NCBI RefSeq assembly: GCF_011009555.1
Contig: NZ_QXHD01000004.1
Coordinates: 1-64,000 of the forward strand
Origin: Adonisia turfae CCMR0081
GTDB lineage: Bacteria > Cyanobacteriota > Cyanobacteriia > Phormidesmidales > Phormidesmidaceae
DNA: 64,000 nt
Reading direction: 5' to 3'
A model generated the notes under the pieces. It saw only the letters and a program-made list of their open reading frames with translations. It made no database searches and was not told the origin of the DNA. Of this stretch, positions 29,927 to 39,666 are shown one piece after another (position 1 is the stretch's first letter; every line of letters begins with the position of its first letter). Both the position numbers and the translations under genes were made by a program.

Positions 29927-32110
29927 CTATAGTTGACTCTTTTTTGTAGCTTTGATTAAGGCAATATTGATCTGCCAAGAAATCGAAGACTGAGATTGCA
30001 GCTGTCTTGTAAATGCCTGTCTCACGATCTCCAAGTTCTGTTCGCTCAAAGCCTTAGCTAAATGGGTCATATAATGGGACTCAGTATTAAACCATCGAGC
30101 TTTTATTTGAGAGGTAATGGGTAACTCAGTTTGGAGTTCTATTAGCTCAACAGTCGGCATCAGCGGCGTGTTCTCAAACCATGTAGTCACCGCATCTATA
30201 TCCCAATATTTCTGACAATCACTAGTGTAGAGATCGTCTTCAGCCTGTTGTAGCCTTTGGAATAATTTAGGCGATATGCTCTGATGAGTCAGTAGGGAAT
30301 ACAGCCGTAACGTGCGGAAGGGAATCGTTTCAGCCAGCACCATATACCCGTTAGGAGCAAGGTAATCAGCCAATTGATTGAGCACTTGCTGTTGGTTGGG
30401 CAAGGATTTCAAGGCATTACGCCCCACAATGCCATCAAACAAAATACCTGATGCTTGAGTCGCTAGGGTTTTAGCTAAGGTATGCAGCGGTGTCGATAGA
30501 AATGTAGGTCGAGCTAACGCTGTCAGTGCCTCAGCTTGTTCGCTCAGAGCAGCATAGGTTTCAGTAGAGGTACAGGCATACACTCCACCTTCGGGCACCT
30601 GGCGTAGAGCCTCCCAGGTTAAAAGGCCGGCATTGAGGTCCAGCAAAACGTGGTGGCGTTGAGGCTTTAGTGTGGAGTAGATGCGATCGCACACCGCCCT
30701 CAACTGCTCCCCTGCATTGCCCAAAGTCCTTTGCAACCATTGCTCTTGCCCCTGATCCGTCGGCCCAAATGTCAGCACTTCGGGCAAATCCGCCTCCATC
30801 ACCGCTGCTAGCTGAGCCTCTCGTTTACGGGCAACCTCTAGACGAATAGTATCTTCATAGCCCTGATTCGACGGTTGGAAAAACACTTTGCCCTGGAGAC
30901 CTGTGGGTAAATATTGCTGCTCCACCCAATGATCGCGATACGCATGGGGATACAGATATCCCTGACCATGGCCAAATTCTTTCTTATCCCGATTTGCATC
31001 TCGCAAGGGATTGGGCACATCGGCTTCCCGTTCCTTTTCCACCGTGGCTAAGGCATCAAAAAAGCCCATGACACTGTTGGACTTGGGACAGGTAGCTAGA
31101 TAAAGCGCCGCTTGAGCCAGCGGATAGCGCCCTTCTGGCATACCCACTCGGTCAAACGCCTGGGCACAGCTATTGGCCACCACCATTGCATTAGGATCTG
31201 CCAGACCTATATCTTCTCCAGCAAAAATCACCATACGACGAAAAATGTAGCGGGGATCTTCACCGGCATAAACCATGCGGGCCAACCAATAGAGGGTGGC
31301 ATCGGGGTCAGAGCCGCGCATGCTTTTGATAAAGGCACTAATGGTATCGAAGTGCGCATCCCCCTCTTTGTCATAGAGGACGGCTCGTCGCTGAATTGAT
31401 TCTTCGGCAACAGCTAAAGAGATGCTTACCTCAGGCGTAGTTTCGACCGCTAGTTCTAGGGCATTGAGCAGGGCACGGGCATCGCCATTGGCGACATTAA
31501 CCAGGTGATCTAAGGCATCTTCGTCGATTTGGATGGTGCGATCGCCATAGCCCCGTTCTTTATCAGTCAGCGTTTGGTAAACAATCTGCCGTAAATCATC
31601 GGGTTCCAGAGACTTTAGCTGAAACACCCGCGACCGACTGACTAAGGCTTTATTCACCTCAAAGTAGGGGTTCTCAGTAGTCGCCCCAATTAGAATAACG
31701 GTACCGTTTTCTACCCAGGGTAAGAGGGCATCTTGTTGGGATTTGTTGAATCGGTGAACTTCGTCGACAAAGAGGATGGTGCGCTGACCGTGCTGGCCGC
31801 GAAGGTCTTGGGCAGTTGCGATCGCACTCCGAATATCTTTCACCCCAGCCAACACGGCATTAATGGCAATAAAGTGGGCTTTGGTGGTGTTGGCAATCAC
31901 CTGAGCCAGGGTCGTCTTGCCTGTCCCCGGTGGCCCGTAAAACAATAACGACGATAGCTGATCCGCCTGGATAGCCCGACGCAGCAGACGACCTGGCCCC
32001 ACAATGGCACCCTGCCCCACGTATTCATCCAAATTACGAGGACGCATCCGGGCAGCCAATGGTGCTTCCGCTTCGATTAGTGTCTGGCGATGTTGCTCAA
32101 AGAGATCCAT
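29927..32110 (-). CDS. rarA: RarA/MgsA AAA ATPase fused to a C-terminal methyltransferase-like domain
   Basis: RarA (Mgs1/WRNIP1 family) acts at stalled replication forks. Residues 1-430 carry the clamp-loader-type AAA core: MRPRNLDEYVGQ, Walker A GPPGTGKTT, Walker B ILFVDEVHRF, sensor GATTENP, and the MgsA C-terminal region with IYWLARM-like, AGEDIGLADPNA and HAYRDHWVEQQYLP. About 290 further residues follow. They include HVLLDLNAGLLTWEAL and PNGYMVLAETIPF, which resemble a Rossmann methyltransferase fold. Databases describe this cyanobacterial form as a RarA/unknown-domain fusion. Whether it binds SAM is unknown. Confidence 0.9.
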   Translation of the reverse strand: MDLFEQHRQTLIEAEAPLAARMRPRNLDEYVGQGAIVGPGRLLRRAIQADQLSSLLFYGPPGTGKTTLAQVIANTTKAHFIAINAVLAGVKDIRSAIATAQDLRGQHGQRTILFVDEVHRFNKSQQDALLPWVENGTVILIGATTENPYFEVNKALVSRSRVFQLKSLEPDDLRQIVYQTLTDKERGYGDRTIQIDEDALDHLVNVANGDARALLNALELAVETTPEVSISLAVAEESIQRRAVLYDKEGDAHFDTISAFIKSMRGSDPDATLYWLARMVYAGEDPRYIFRRMVIFAGEDIGLADPNAMVVANSCAQAFDRVGMPEGRYPLAQAALYLATCPKSNSVMGFFDALATVEKEREADVPNPLRDANRDKKEFGHGQGYLYPHAYRDHWVEQQYLPTGLQGKVFFQPSNQGYEDTIRLEVARKREAQLAAVMEADLPEVLTFGPTDQGQEQWLQRTLGNAGEQLRAVCDRIYSTLKPQRHHVLLDLNAGLLTWEALRQVPEGGVYACTSTETYAALSEQAEALTALARPTFLSTPLHTLAKTLATQASGILFDGIVGRNALKSLPNQQQVLNQLADYLAPNGYMVLAETIPFRTLRLYSLLTHQSISPKLFQRLQQAEDDLYTSDCQKYWDIDAVTTWFENTPLMPTVELIELQTELPITSQIKARWFNTESHYMTHLAKALSEQNLEIVRQAFTRQLQSQSSISWQINIALIKATKKSQL

Positions 32111-32242
32111 GGAAATGGAGAATTTTGAGTGTTGAGTCTTGTAGAGCTTTGCTCTTCTCAGCTAGCTGAGTATTTTAAATTGACTGTTTATGCTTTAAAC
32201 ATTGAGATTCAAATAATTTGGCTCCAAGAAAGCCGTTGCTCT

Positions 32243-32280
32243 AGAAAGCAAAAGCGCCCCCATAACATGGAAGCGCTTTC
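32243..32280 (-). terminator. Possible terminator after psaL
   Basis: Read on the minus strand, GAAAGCGC pairs with GCGCTTT across about 15 bases and is followed by TTTTGCTTTC. It lies 65 bases beyond the psaL stop and ahead of rarA, as expected for a monocistronic psaL. Confidence 0.5.
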
Positions 32281-32344
32281 AACGTTATCTAATCTAGTTC
32301 AGCAAGCTTCAGAATCTGATATCTTACTCAACTCAAAACTAAAG

Positions 32345-32836
32345 TTATGAGGACCAGATACCACCAGCAATTTCCTGCAAAGGTAGCAGGTGAGGAGTTT
32401 GGCAAAGTAGATAAGCGAAGAATGCACCGCTGCAACCGCCTACTAAGAAGCCGCTAGCAAAGTTGCTCCAGCCTTCGCGATTAGAAAACGCTTCAGGAGG
32501 ATTAGGAGTAGTCAATGTACCCTCGGGACCATCGGGGCTAGTAGCGCTGTAAATAGAAATAGCTACAGTCAAAATAAAGACGAAGCTAATTGCTGCAATC
32601 ACACCAGCCACAGTGCTGTAGTCACTGGCACGTAGTGGGCCAAGAACGGCAAAGGGACCGTAGAACCAGTAGCCGTGAGCAACGCCCACTTCTAAGCCGC
32701 GGCTAAACGGAGACAAACCTGCGCGGTAGGCAGGCAAATTATTAATGTAAGTACGTGCAACCGCAGAGGAGTTAATCGGAGTCGCAACGTCACCCACTTC
32801 GGGAGCTCCAGTTGCGCTTGCAAAACTAGTTGCCAT
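32345..32836 (-). CDS. psaL: Photosystem I reaction centre subunit XI (PsaL)
   Basis: PsaL sits at the centre of the trimeric or tetrameric photosystem I complex and mediates oligomerisation. The 163-residue protein has the stromal N-terminus with INNLPAYR and LSPFSRGLEVGVAHGYWFYGPF. Three membrane helices follow around residues 50-70, 75-97 and 130-150. It ends with LLCQTPHLLPLQEIAGG. psaI is not adjacent, unlike in many cyanobacteria. I looked for RpaB HLR1 repeats upstream and found none exact. Confidence 0.97.
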   Translation of the reverse strand: MATSFASATGAPEVGDVATPINSSAVARTYINNLPAYRAGLSPFSRGLEVGVAHGYWFYGPFAVLGPLRASDYSTVAGVIAAISFVFILTVAISIYSATSPDGPEGTLTTPNPPEAFSNREGWSNFASGFLVGGCSGAFFAYLLCQTPHLLPLQEIAGGIWSS

Positions 32837-33300
32837 AAGAACGTCTTCCTATGTAATGGACAGTCGTAAGACGGGAAATTCGAATTTATAACGCCAGCCA
32901 AATCGCCAAGGATAACAATCCTTCGCAGCCACCATTTTTAGAGAGGTAGCCGCAACGACATGACCCACTAGCCCCTTTAACAGGAACTAGCTGCATCTGA
33001 GCCCAATACTCTCATAGAAGCTAACCAAACATGGTGAATGCAACAGTTTTGTTAAGTACAAACAAGCAGAACGTTAACTTACTTAACAATCGACAGCTTC
33101 GGCAGGGGGTAACACGCCATAGCTAATGGGTCTGAAGAACCCGTCTTTAGTCAACTTCGGCTCACTTCGATGCAATGCGTCTAAGTACATAGGTTTGGTC
33201 ACACACCACCTACACTTCGTAACACTCATGGGCGTTGATAAATGAACTAGCCACAATCAATATGTGTAGCGCTATTAGCATCTAACCTGTGGAGCGTGGT
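32837..33300. other. Divergent promoter region between psaL and the DUF2157-like gene
   Basis: The 464 bases hold both promoters. On the minus strand a TATAAA box lies about 55 bases upstream of psaL, but no well-spaced -35 was found. The psaL ribosome site is AGGA about eight bases from ATG. On the plus strand GGAG (33291-33294) precedes the ATG at 33301. No hairpin or repeat stands out. Confidence 0.45.
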
Positions 33301-36300
33301 ATGTGGCTGAAAATTCCGATTGATTTAGAAAATGAAGCGGCTAATGTCCATCTTTTGCAGGAATTAGATCGCTGGATAGAGCTGGGATTGTTATCGGAAG
33401 CACAGGTCATTAGTCTTGGTCGCAAGTTATGCAGTCCTTTACCCATTGCCCATAAAGCACCTACGGCAGTGCAGCAGGAATCTGTCGAGGTCAATACTGA
33501 GGTAAGGAGATCAGAGACAGCCCCTCCTGAAACTCTGACTGAGGTCCCGACGGCTACAGGTCAGCCATTCTTTTCACGCTTCAAGTCCCATCTAGTGCAG
33601 TCATTTTTGGCAGAGGTCAGCGTGCTATGGCTGCTGTTTTTGGGCGTATTTTTGGTGGTGGTGTCGTCTGGGGTGTTGGTGGCCAGCCAATGGCAATCCT
33701 TTTCCATCGTTGGCCAATACAGCATTTTGTTGGTGTATACCCTGGCCTTTGGGGGGGCAAGTCACTGGGCAGCAGGTCAGGCCAAACTACAGACAACGGC
33801 CCAAATGCTAAAGGCGACAACGCTGCTCTTGATTCCCCTAAATATGTGGATGATAGACACCTCAGGGTTAATCAATACGACAGCAGGGCTGGCCATTGTA
33901 GCGAGTATTGGCTTGAGTATATTAACCCTGGTGTTAGCCCCACAAAGAATGATCGGGTTAACCGTATTGGGCCTAAGTTGGTTGCATTGGGGATGGGGAT
34001 TCGCGACCTGGCCTCTGATCGCCACCTATGTGGGCACCTTGAGCAGTGCAATCAGCCTGGTCTGGGACATGCCAAAGATAACGGCTGAGGAGACGGATGA
34101 AGATCGTGAGGCAGAATCTCAACCTCAAGGAATTTTAGTTGCGATCGCACTCCTCATTCTTCTAGTACGCAGCGTATGGATTGCCCAAATACCCATAGCC
34201 CAGTTGGGCCTGGCCATGGGCCTCTGCGGCTGGGTACTGCGCAGGCTTTATCAACGATATCCCCTGTGGCCCCAGTTAGGAGCCGGATTAATGCTACTGG
34301 GCTGGCTTGTTTCTGTCATCCCATATCCACTACAGGCCCTGGGTATCAGTGGACTCGCCATCTGGCTATTACTAGAACAGCTGGGACAACACACCCAAGA
34401 ACGAGACCAGCTACGTACCCTATCGAGACTTTGGTTAGTGGGATTACAAGCCTGTGGTTTGGTTTGGTTAACCTTGCCTGGTCCCCTGCGGCAGACAATA
34501 CTTTTGGCAGTTGGCAGCCTTAGCCAGGACCCCGTCAGCACGATCGAGTTTTCAGGCCTATGGCTTTATGGCTATGTTGGCCTGATGGTGGTGGGAGCCA
34601 AGAGATTTCGGCAAAAAGAACACACTGCTTGGGCTCAACTGACTGAAAACCTAGCCATGGGACTCAGCCCACTATTAGTCCTGTTAATAGTCCCCCAAGC
34701 CCAATCATTTTTGTTGATGATGAGTTTGCTCGGGCAAACACTCACGTTAGGTGCCATTACTCGCTTGCGACGCCCTGCAACCAATTGGTTGATTTATTGC
34801 ACACACATTTCAGCACTGGCAACCGTGATCAGTGGTCTCTATGTGATTAGCGGTTGGTTTGGCTATTGGAACCGGTGGCAGGGCGCTTTAGTTTTCTTAA
34901 GCCTGATGACGGTGGAATGGATCGCCAGTGTTGCTAGCCACCGTTATCCCCAATGGCGACAGTCATCGTGGTATTTGGGCATAGGTCTAAGCATCATTGC
35001 CTATAGTCTTTTGCTAGATAACTGGGGCAGCTGGATTAACTTGAGCTGGTTAGTTGTGCCGGGGCTATTAACGTGGTTGGCATACCGACGCCAGCTCGTA
35101 GCCCAACCACAGCTGGTCACCACAGCGCTGACGGTCCTTGCTTTAGGCAGCCAGATATTACTCATTAGCTCCTGGCCCATGGCAACGGTTGCCTTGTTCA
35201 CCGGGGCTGGACTGCTGTATCTCCATAGTCAGCGCTGGCCTACGCAGACATTTCTACCAGTCATAACCATCGGCTTTGCCCTGGGGGGCGGGCACGCAGC
35301 TGCCATCTGGCTGTGGCTGATGCCAAAAGTATGGCCCGAGAATGTTGCCTCGCTATTTTTAGTGATCGCTCTGTTTTCTGGAGGCCTTAGCATTTTGGCT
35401 CGACAGCTCAAGCACCAGGCCCAACCTTTGCTACGGGCCTATGGCAACGCCAGTTATGGCTGGAGTCGAGCATTAGCAGTTGCCTTAAGTTTTGACCTCA
35501 CACTGATCATGGTGCTGAGCTACAGCCTAAATTATCCATTTGCTGAGGCCCAAGCAATATCACCGGATGTCGCCACATTGCTGCAATATGGTGCAGCAGC
35601 CATGGCCCTCATATTGGCCAGGTTTTTCACTGAGCGGCGGCTGAGCAATCTAGACTACTGGGAAGTCTCCCATGGAGTGGGTCTCCTCGTAGCCATGGGT
35701 CTAACCCTATGGCATCAGGAGATGAAGCCCCAGATGCTGGCTACAGCCATGGTGGCATTAGGGCTAGGCACCCAGATGCTGGGGAGTATCTATGTCGCGA
35801 AACATCAGCGCAATTACCCATCGAGCTGGCACTACATTCCACTGGCTTACGGTGCTTTAGGGCTAGTCCTTAGCCATCTGAACTTCACAGCAATAACAGG
35901 CGTCTATTCATTCGTTGTTGGCATTGTGGTTCTCGCCATTGGCAGACGGCAGACAGATCTACGACCTTTAGGTTATGGCGGTCTTGGGCTGCTTTCTTTA
36001 GGCACCTATGAGCTAGTTGTCTATCAAATGCTACAGGCCAGTGGTGGAGAACCAGGAGATGGGTTGACGCTGTTGGCTTTAGTGGGTAGTGCGATCGCAC
36101 CCCTATACCTCCTAGGCGATCGCTGGATTCAGCGCTACAGCAAGTTAACAACATCTGAAATTGCAACAGGCTCCTTACTCCATTGGCTGTTGTCCGTCAT
36201 GCTAGCAGCTCTGGCCATGATCAGCGGGCACAGTCAGTTAGGCGTCTGGCTTTGGTTGAGTACCTCCTGCTTTCTGACTCTCTACGCGTTGTTAAGGGGT

Positions 36301-37200
36301 AATTCTCGTTGGTTTCCGGCCTATGCCACTAATGCCAAAAGTGGGCACATTGTTCAGCTCAATGGCAATCATCACAGCTACAGACAATGGACCTGGAGCG
36401 GTCTGGTGATTGCCACTATCGCTGTCTCCTATGGCGTAGACCATCTCCTATCACACCTGACTTTATTGCGCGGCTGGGGTGCTTTATTCGCCTGTCTTTT
36501 CAGCTTGATAGCCCATCGCCTCCCCTGGCAGCGCTGGGGGTGGCCGATGCGCCCATGGCAGCGGATAGCCCTTGTGTGGCCGGTTTTAGCTACGCTCCTA
36601 AGCATAACGACCATCACAACCCAAAGCCTGCTGCTGATAGGAGCCTTTTATGCAGCGATGGCTAAACAACTGCGGGCTGTACGCCTCAGCTATTTAAGTC
36701 TGGGGCTACTGAACTGGGCCTTACTCCGCTATCTTTTCGACCAAGCATGGCTCACCCCCCTTTGGCTAGGCACCATGATTGGAGTATCAACGCTGTACAT
36801 TCTAGAAATCGACCCCCGTTGGCAACTGGTTTCCGCTCGCGAAGAACGCCATCGCCTACGGAGTTTGGCCACATTATTAATAGGACTAACCGCGATCTTT
36901 CAAGCTGAAACCACGTCAGCTCTCTTTATTAGCCTGAGTCTATTGATTAGTTTTGGCTTTATCGGCCTGGGCTTATTCACTCGAGTACGCGCCTATCTAT
37001 ATGTGGGCACCCTCACCTTTAGCCTGCAAATATTGCGTGCGATCGCACTGTTTATTAGCACAGACGGTCGTATGCTTTGGGCCATCGGCATCCTACTTGG
37101 CATCGCCCTAATCTGGGTAGCCGCTACGTTTGAAGCCCGTCGAGCGCAAATTAGTGAACTGCTCAATAAGTGGGCTGATATGTTGCAAACCTGGGAATAA
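33301..37200 (+). CDS. Large polytopic membrane protein, DUF2157-like N-terminus
   Basis: At 1,299 residues this is the second-largest protein of the window. A soluble N-terminus (about 1-95) resembles DUF2157 in the WIELGLLSEAQVISL segment. About 30 closely packed hydrophobic helices follow to residue 1,270, with short polar loops such as AEETDEDREAESQPQ. No enzymatic motif, Walker motif or cysteine cluster is visible. A GTG at 33289 is in frame, but the ATG at 33301 has GGAG at the right distance. The 277-residue unknown gene follows 84 bases later and may be cotranscribed. Function is unknown; a transporter-like or lipid-handling scaffold is possible but unsupported. Confidence 0.8.
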   Translation: MWLKIPIDLENEAANVHLLQELDRWIELGLLSEAQVISLGRKLCSPLPIAHKAPTAVQQESVEVNTEVRRSETAPPETLTEVPTATGQPFFSRFKSHLVQSFLAEVSVLWLLFLGVFLVVVSSGVLVASQWQSFSIVGQYSILLVYTLAFGGASHWAAGQAKLQTTAQMLKATTLLLIPLNMWMIDTSGLINTTAGLAIVASIGLSILTLVLAPQRMIGLTVLGLSWLHWGWGFATWPLIATYVGTLSSAISLVWDMPKITAEETDEDREAESQPQGILVAIALLILLVRSVWIAQIPIAQLGLAMGLCGWVLRRLYQRYPLWPQLGAGLMLLGWLVSVIPYPLQALGISGLAIWLLLEQLGQHTQERDQLRTLSRLWLVGLQACGLVWLTLPGPLRQTILLAVGSLSQDPVSTIEFSGLWLYGYVGLMVVGAKRFRQKEHTAWAQLTENLAMGLSPLLVLLIVPQAQSFLLMMSLLGQTLTLGAITRLRRPATNWLIYCTHISALATVISGLYVISGWFGYWNRWQGALVFLSLMTVEWIASVASHRYPQWRQSSWYLGIGLSIIAYSLLLDNWGSWINLSWLVVPGLLTWLAYRRQLVAQPQLVTTALTVLALGSQILLISSWPMATVALFTGAGLLYLHSQRWPTQTFLPVITIGFALGGGHAAAIWLWLMPKVWPENVASLFLVIALFSGGLSILARQLKHQAQPLLRAYGNASYGWSRALAVALSFDLTLIMVLSYSLNYPFAEAQAISPDVATLLQYGAAAMALILARFFTERRLSNLDYWEVSHGVGLLVAMGLTLWHQEMKPQMLATAMVALGLGTQMLGSIYVAKHQRNYPSSWHYIPLAYGALGLVLSHLNFTAITGVYSFVVGIVVLAIGRRQTDLRPLGYGGLGLLSLGTYELVVYQMLQASGGEPGDGLTLLALVGSAIAPLYLLGDRWIQRYSKLTTSEIATGSLLHWLLSVMLAALAMISGHSQLGVWLWLSTSCFLTLYALLRGNSRWFPAYATNAKSGHIVQLNGNHHSYRQWTWSGLVIATIAVSYGVDHLLSHLTLLRGWGALFACLFSLIAHRLPWQRWGWPMRPWQRIALVWPVLATLLSITTITTQSLLLIGAFYAAMAKQLRAVRLSYLSLGLLNWALLRYLFDQAWLTPLWLGTMIGVSTLYILEIDPRWQLVSAREERHRLRSLATLLIGLTAIFQAETTSALFISLSLLISFGFIGLGLFTRVRAYLYVGTLTFSLQILRAIALFISTDGRMLWAIGILLGIALIWVAATFEARRAQISELLNKWADMLQTWE

Positions 37201-37284
37201 GCAAAGCATAGGCCACCCACATAGCAACGCCTCCATCATTTAACGCTACCCTAGCATTCATAATGAACTTCGCAGAGTAAACCA

Positions 37285-38118
37285 ATGGCCGCAAATTTGG
37301 AGAAAATGCTGCAGTTTATCGATGAATACCAACAGCAGCGGCCCAAGGCGACTTCACTGCAAATAGTGCGGTCTTTACGGGCCTATACCCGAGCATCCTA
37401 TGCCAATACATTTTGGGAGATGGTCGCAGGTAGCAACCCAGACTTTGTTAAAGGCGAGCTGGATGACCAATCCGTTGAGATCATGGGTCAGAGCATTGAT
37501 TTTGCCCATTTTATGGCAGCCTTATCAGATCAGACCTGGGGAGGAAATCTCACATCTACCCTCAGCGACGGATTTCTTTGGATCACGTCGAAAGTAATGA
37601 CCGGCCATGGTTACGACAGCCGCGAATACACGGCAGCCATTGGGGATACGGCACAACCCATCGAGGTCTACCTCGATAAATATGGCCTCACCACCTATCA
37701 ACCAGAAACCTTAAGTGAACTGTTGGGGAAATTTGCTTCTGAACAGGACTATGCATCTGACTTAGTTGCCTTCGCTGTTGGGCGACTGCTGTATGAAAAC
37801 CCTAGCCTCTCGGTTAAAGCTGCCATCTTAGAGGCCAATTGGCTCAACTACTCTGGCACAGTCAAACGTTACCTAGTGGACATGTTTGGAGCCAAAATTT
37901 CGGCCAATGGGGTTATTGTCAACGGCGAACAAATACGCACACGTATTTACGAACGGATTCGTGCCTATCTACTGATCAAACGCGATGTCATCAAAGGCAG
38001 CATCTTCCATCGCACTTATCGGCAGCGTATTCGTCCTGCTTTGATTAACCACGCTACCGACTACTTCACCAAATATCTACAGCAGGCCTTAGTTCAAAGC
38101 CCCCAACCTGAGAGTTGA
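37285..38118 (+). CDS. Hypothetical protein
   Basis: The 277-residue protein is soluble, with no signal peptide or membrane segment. It reads as mostly helical (QIVRSLRAYTRASYANTFWEMVAG; IRTRIYERIRAYLLIKRDVI) with a central FAHFMAALSDQTWGG region. The C-terminal 60 residues are basic (IRAYLLIKRDVI, HRTYRQRIRP), which could contact nucleic acid or membrane lipid. I do not recognise a family. Coding potential is good: an uninterrupted frame and composition like its neighbours. It lies 84 bases after the giant membrane-protein gene. Confidence 0.75.
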   Translation: MAANLEKMLQFIDEYQQQRPKATSLQIVRSLRAYTRASYANTFWEMVAGSNPDFVKGELDDQSVEIMGQSIDFAHFMAALSDQTWGGNLTSTLSDGFLWITSKVMTGHGYDSREYTAAIGDTAQPIEVYLDKYGLTTYQPETLSELLGKFASEQDYASDLVAFAVGRLLYENPSLSVKAAILEANWLNYSGTVKRYLVDMFGAKISANGVIVNGEQIRTRIYERIRAYLLIKRDVIKGSIFHRTYRQRIRPALINHATDYFTKYLQQALVQSPQPES

Positions 38119-38185
38119 CGGTTCAACAGGAGTTTTTTATCGAAAGTCAAACTAAGAATAGTTCATAATAATTCGTCAAAAGAAA

Positions 38186-38229
38186 AATCGGCTCTAGAGC
38201 AGAACCGATTCAAAAAGTCTTTTGACTTT
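38186..38229 (+). terminator. Tandem hairpins after the 277-residue gene
   Basis: AATCGG-C-TCT pairs with AGA-A-CCGATT (38186-38210). Four bases later AAAGTC pairs with GACTTT (38214-38229) around a T4 loop, followed by GCGTTT. Termination is plausible, although no long U-run follows. Confidence 0.5.
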
Positions 38230-38260
38230 GCGTTTATCTCTCATTTGGAGGTGGCTGAAA

Positions 38261-38341
38261 ATGCGTTGTGCACTAACTAATCAATCTCCGTACGACATTG
38301 TAACAATCAGTACAATTTTTTCTGTGATGAATCTTTACTAA
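38261..38341 (+). CDS. Possible 26-residue micro-ORF
   Basis: ATG at 38261 is preceded by GGAGGT (38247-38252) with an eight-base gap, an unusually good ribosome site for a non-coding spacer. It encodes MRCALTNQSPYDIVTISTIF plus six more residues and stops at TAA. The middle is hydrophobic but short for a membrane helix. It could be a leader peptide, a small protein or the start of a decayed gene. Codon evidence is too short to decide. Confidence 0.3.
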   Translation: MRCALTNQSPYDIVTISTIFSVMNLY

Positions 38342-38708
38342 ATTGCAATAAGTTTGTGTAGCCGTTACTCGGTAAAACTACCCAAAGATTGACAGCAAAT
38401 GAGTCCATCCATCAAATCAAGTTAGTGCAAAAACCAAAAAAGTTATGAAATCCTGACATATGAGCCCTAAAAACTCTGCTTATGGCATCTCAGTCAGCTG
38501 ACAAATCCTAAACTCAATGGCTGAACTATTTATCAAACCCATGGATAAAGATAGGAAATTACCTGGGTAATTAAAGCTAGCAATCCCATGTGTCTCAACA
38601 CAGTAGCCACTTCCACGGTAAGGACTTCCGCAAACCCAACCCTTGTCAAGGATAATGAGGAAAGTTTGCTAGCTCATATCTTCTTGTCCCACTCCTTCAT
38701 ATATTCCT

Positions 38709-39644
38709 TTGCAAATTACGTTTCTTGGTACTAGTTCTGGTGTCCCCACTAGGGCACGCAATGTGTCAAGCGTTGCGCTACGCCTACCTCAGCGCGCTGA
38801 AGTATGGCTGCTTGATTGTGGAGAAGGAACCCAACACCAGTTTCTTAAGAGTGATCTAAAGTCCAGCCAAATTCGGCGCATTTTCGTCACCCATATGCAT
38901 GGGGACCACATTTTTGGTCTGATGGGACTGCTGGCTAGCTGTGGTTTAGCCGGTAATGTATCGCGCATTGATATCTATGGCCCGCCTAAGTTAAACGAGT
39001 ATTTGCAAGCCTGTCGCCGCTACTCGCAAACTCATTTTTCTTATCCCATCAAAGTGCATACGGTGGAACCGGGTAAGGTATTGGATGATGGGGAATTTGC
39101 GGTTTACTGCCAACGTTTAGAGCATCGAGTACCTGCTTTTGGCTATCGGATCGTAGAAAAAGATCGAACCGGTCATTTTGATGTGAAGCGCGCAGCTGCC
39201 TTAGGCATCCCCCCTGGCCCCATTTATGGCCGTCTCAAACGCGGTGAGGCGGTTACCTTGGCAGACGGTCGAATGATTAACGGCTCTGACCTATGCGGTG
39301 AGACCATTCAGGGTAGAAAGATGGTGTACTGTACCGATACAATTTTTTGCGATCGCGCCATCGAATTATCAGAGCACGCCAATGTACTCATCCACGAATC
39401 CACTTTTGCCCATCAAGATGCTGAACTCGCCTACCAGCGTCTTCATTCCACATCCACTATGGCAGCCCAAGTAGCCCTAGCTGCCCAAGTACAGCAGTTG
39501 ATTCTCACCCACTTTAGTCCCCGCTACGCCCCAGGCAACACAATTCAGCTCAAAGATTTACTTTTAGAAGCCAAGGCAATTTTTCCGAATACGCTTATGG
39601 CCCACGACTTCTATGTCCATGATGTGGAGCGGGCAACAGCTTAA
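38709..39644 (+). CDS. rnz: Ribonuclease Z
   Basis: RNase Z (tRNase Z) trims tRNA 3' ends. The 311-residue metallo-beta-lactamase protein begins [14 protein letters not shown]. It contains DCGEGTQ, the zinc motif [11 protein letters not shown], the [16 protein letters not shown] exosite-type segment, [14 protein letters not shown] and the final LTHFSPRY histidine motif. The start is TTG with no obvious Shine-Dalgarno; the frame cannot be extended to a better start while keeping the family N-terminus. It is convergent with the next gene. Confidence 0.96.
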   Translation: MQITFLGTSSGVPTRARNVSSVALRLPQRAEVWLLDCGEGTQHQFLKSDLKSSQIRRIFVTHMHGDHIFGLMGLLASCGLAGNVSRIDIYGPPKLNEYLQACRRYSQTHFSYPIKVHTVEPGKVLDDGEFAVYCQRLEHRVPAFGYRIVEKDRTGHFDVKRAAALGIPPGPIYGRLKRGEAVTLADGRMINGSDLCGETIQGRKMVYCTDTIFCDRAIELSEHANVLIHESTFAHQDAELAYQRLHSTSTMAAQVALAAQVQQLILTHFSPRYAPGNTIQLKDLLLEAKAIFPNTLMAHDFYVHDVERATA

Positions 39645-39666
39645 TCAGACAGACAACTTTAGAAAA

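Larger units (their letters stand above)
38119..38708. other. Spacer before rnz with hairpins and a possible micro-ORF
   Basis: Two hairpins begin about 68 bases after the preceding stop: 38186-38210 (one mismatch) and AAAGTC-TTTT-GACTTT (38214-38229). A 26-codon frame at 38261-38341 has a textbook ribosome site. The remaining 370 bases to rnz are AT-rich, with no clear structure. Confidence 0.5.

Noticed and set aside
32129-32350. 73-codon plus-strand frame between rarA and psaL
   Set aside because: It overlaps the psaL stop and the psaL terminator hairpin and lacks a ribosome site.
32837-33300. HLR1/RpaB direct repeats upstream of psaL
   Set aside because: Single TTACA-like words occur, but no pair has the required spacing.
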